The notes under the pieces were generated by a model, which worked only from the letters and a program-made list of their open reading frames with translations, made no database searches and was not told the DNA's origin. From JBGSYN01 sp041750975 (GTDB lineage Bacteria; Pseudomonadota; Alphaproteobacteria; Geminicoccales; Geminicoccaceae): a stretch of DNA of 32,743 nucleotides. This document shows, piece after piece, positions 31,691-32,743 of the stretch. A program made the translations under genes and the position numbers. Numbering within the stretch: the first letter of the stretch is position 1; the number at the start of each line of letters is the position of its first letter. The stretch spans positions 1 through 32,743 of the forward strand of contig JBGSYN010000074.1 in assembly GCA_041750975.1 (NCBI GenBank). Direction: 5' to 3'.

Positions 31691-32743
<1,053 letters not shown>

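Overview
The window is GC-rich, densely coding DNA with alphaproteobacterial character and no sign of plasmid, phage or insertion-sequence content. The best guess is a free-living, motile member of the Rhodospirillales or a neighbouring order. This rests on a TTAA-N7-TTAA (CtrA-type) box before a flgB-flgC-fliE-fliQ-fliR-flhB operon, a Rhodospirillales-like CsrA, a class I PHA synthase, GatCAB genes, and GTG/TTG starts mixed with ATG. The assignment comes from family knowledge, not from a search.

Layout. (1) 227-6803 is a catabolic/uptake locus. It holds a TauD/TfdA-type dioxygenase divergent from a GntR/FCD regulator, then a periplasmic binding protein, two ABC permeases, a small P-loop kinase-like protein, and a second TauD-type dioxygenase on the opposite strand. 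No ABC ATPase is present. (2) 6987-9332 holds recJ and a convergent, unrecognised, tail-anchored protein. (3) 9452-9526 is tRNA-Glu(UUC). (4) 9802-12825 holds phaC (PHA synthase) and a diguanylate cyclase preceded by a TTAA-rich dyad. (5) 12853-15849 holds two small YdcH/DUF465 coiled-coil proteins around a TIGR02444 protein, then csrA-purE-purK in overlapping frames on the minus strand. (6) 16040-19441 is the flagellar operon, divergent from csrA. (7) 19478-20367 holds a DUF1223 thioredoxin-like secreted protein and a 54-residue exported or anchored peptide. (8) 20498-24874 is an RND efflux pump (adaptor lipoprotein plus inner-membrane transporter, no outer-membrane channel). (9) 24956-26114 holds a RluA-type pseudouridine synthase and RuvX/YqgF, head to head. 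(10) 26095-31072 is a second catabolic locus: two tandem isocitrate/isopropylmalate-type dehydrogenases, a divergent Asp/Glu-racemase-like protein, an amidohydrolase and an MFS transporter. (11) 31403-32743 holds gatC and the start of gatA, cut by the window end.

How they fit together. Two loci (1 and 10) look like uptake and oxidation routes for small organic acids or related compounds of unknown identity. The centre of the window groups functions tied to the motile/sessile and storage switch: flagellar export, CsrA, a c-di-GMP synthase and PHA synthesis. CtrA-like TTAA motifs lie before both the flagellar/csrA divergon and the cyclase gene. The most useful leads are the csrA-purE-purK overlap divergent from flagellar genes, the ATPase-less importer flanked by two dioxygenases with a kinase, and the translationally coupled dehydrogenase pair beside a racemase homolog with only one of the two usual catalytic cysteines. 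I did not see a clear new defence or mobile system.
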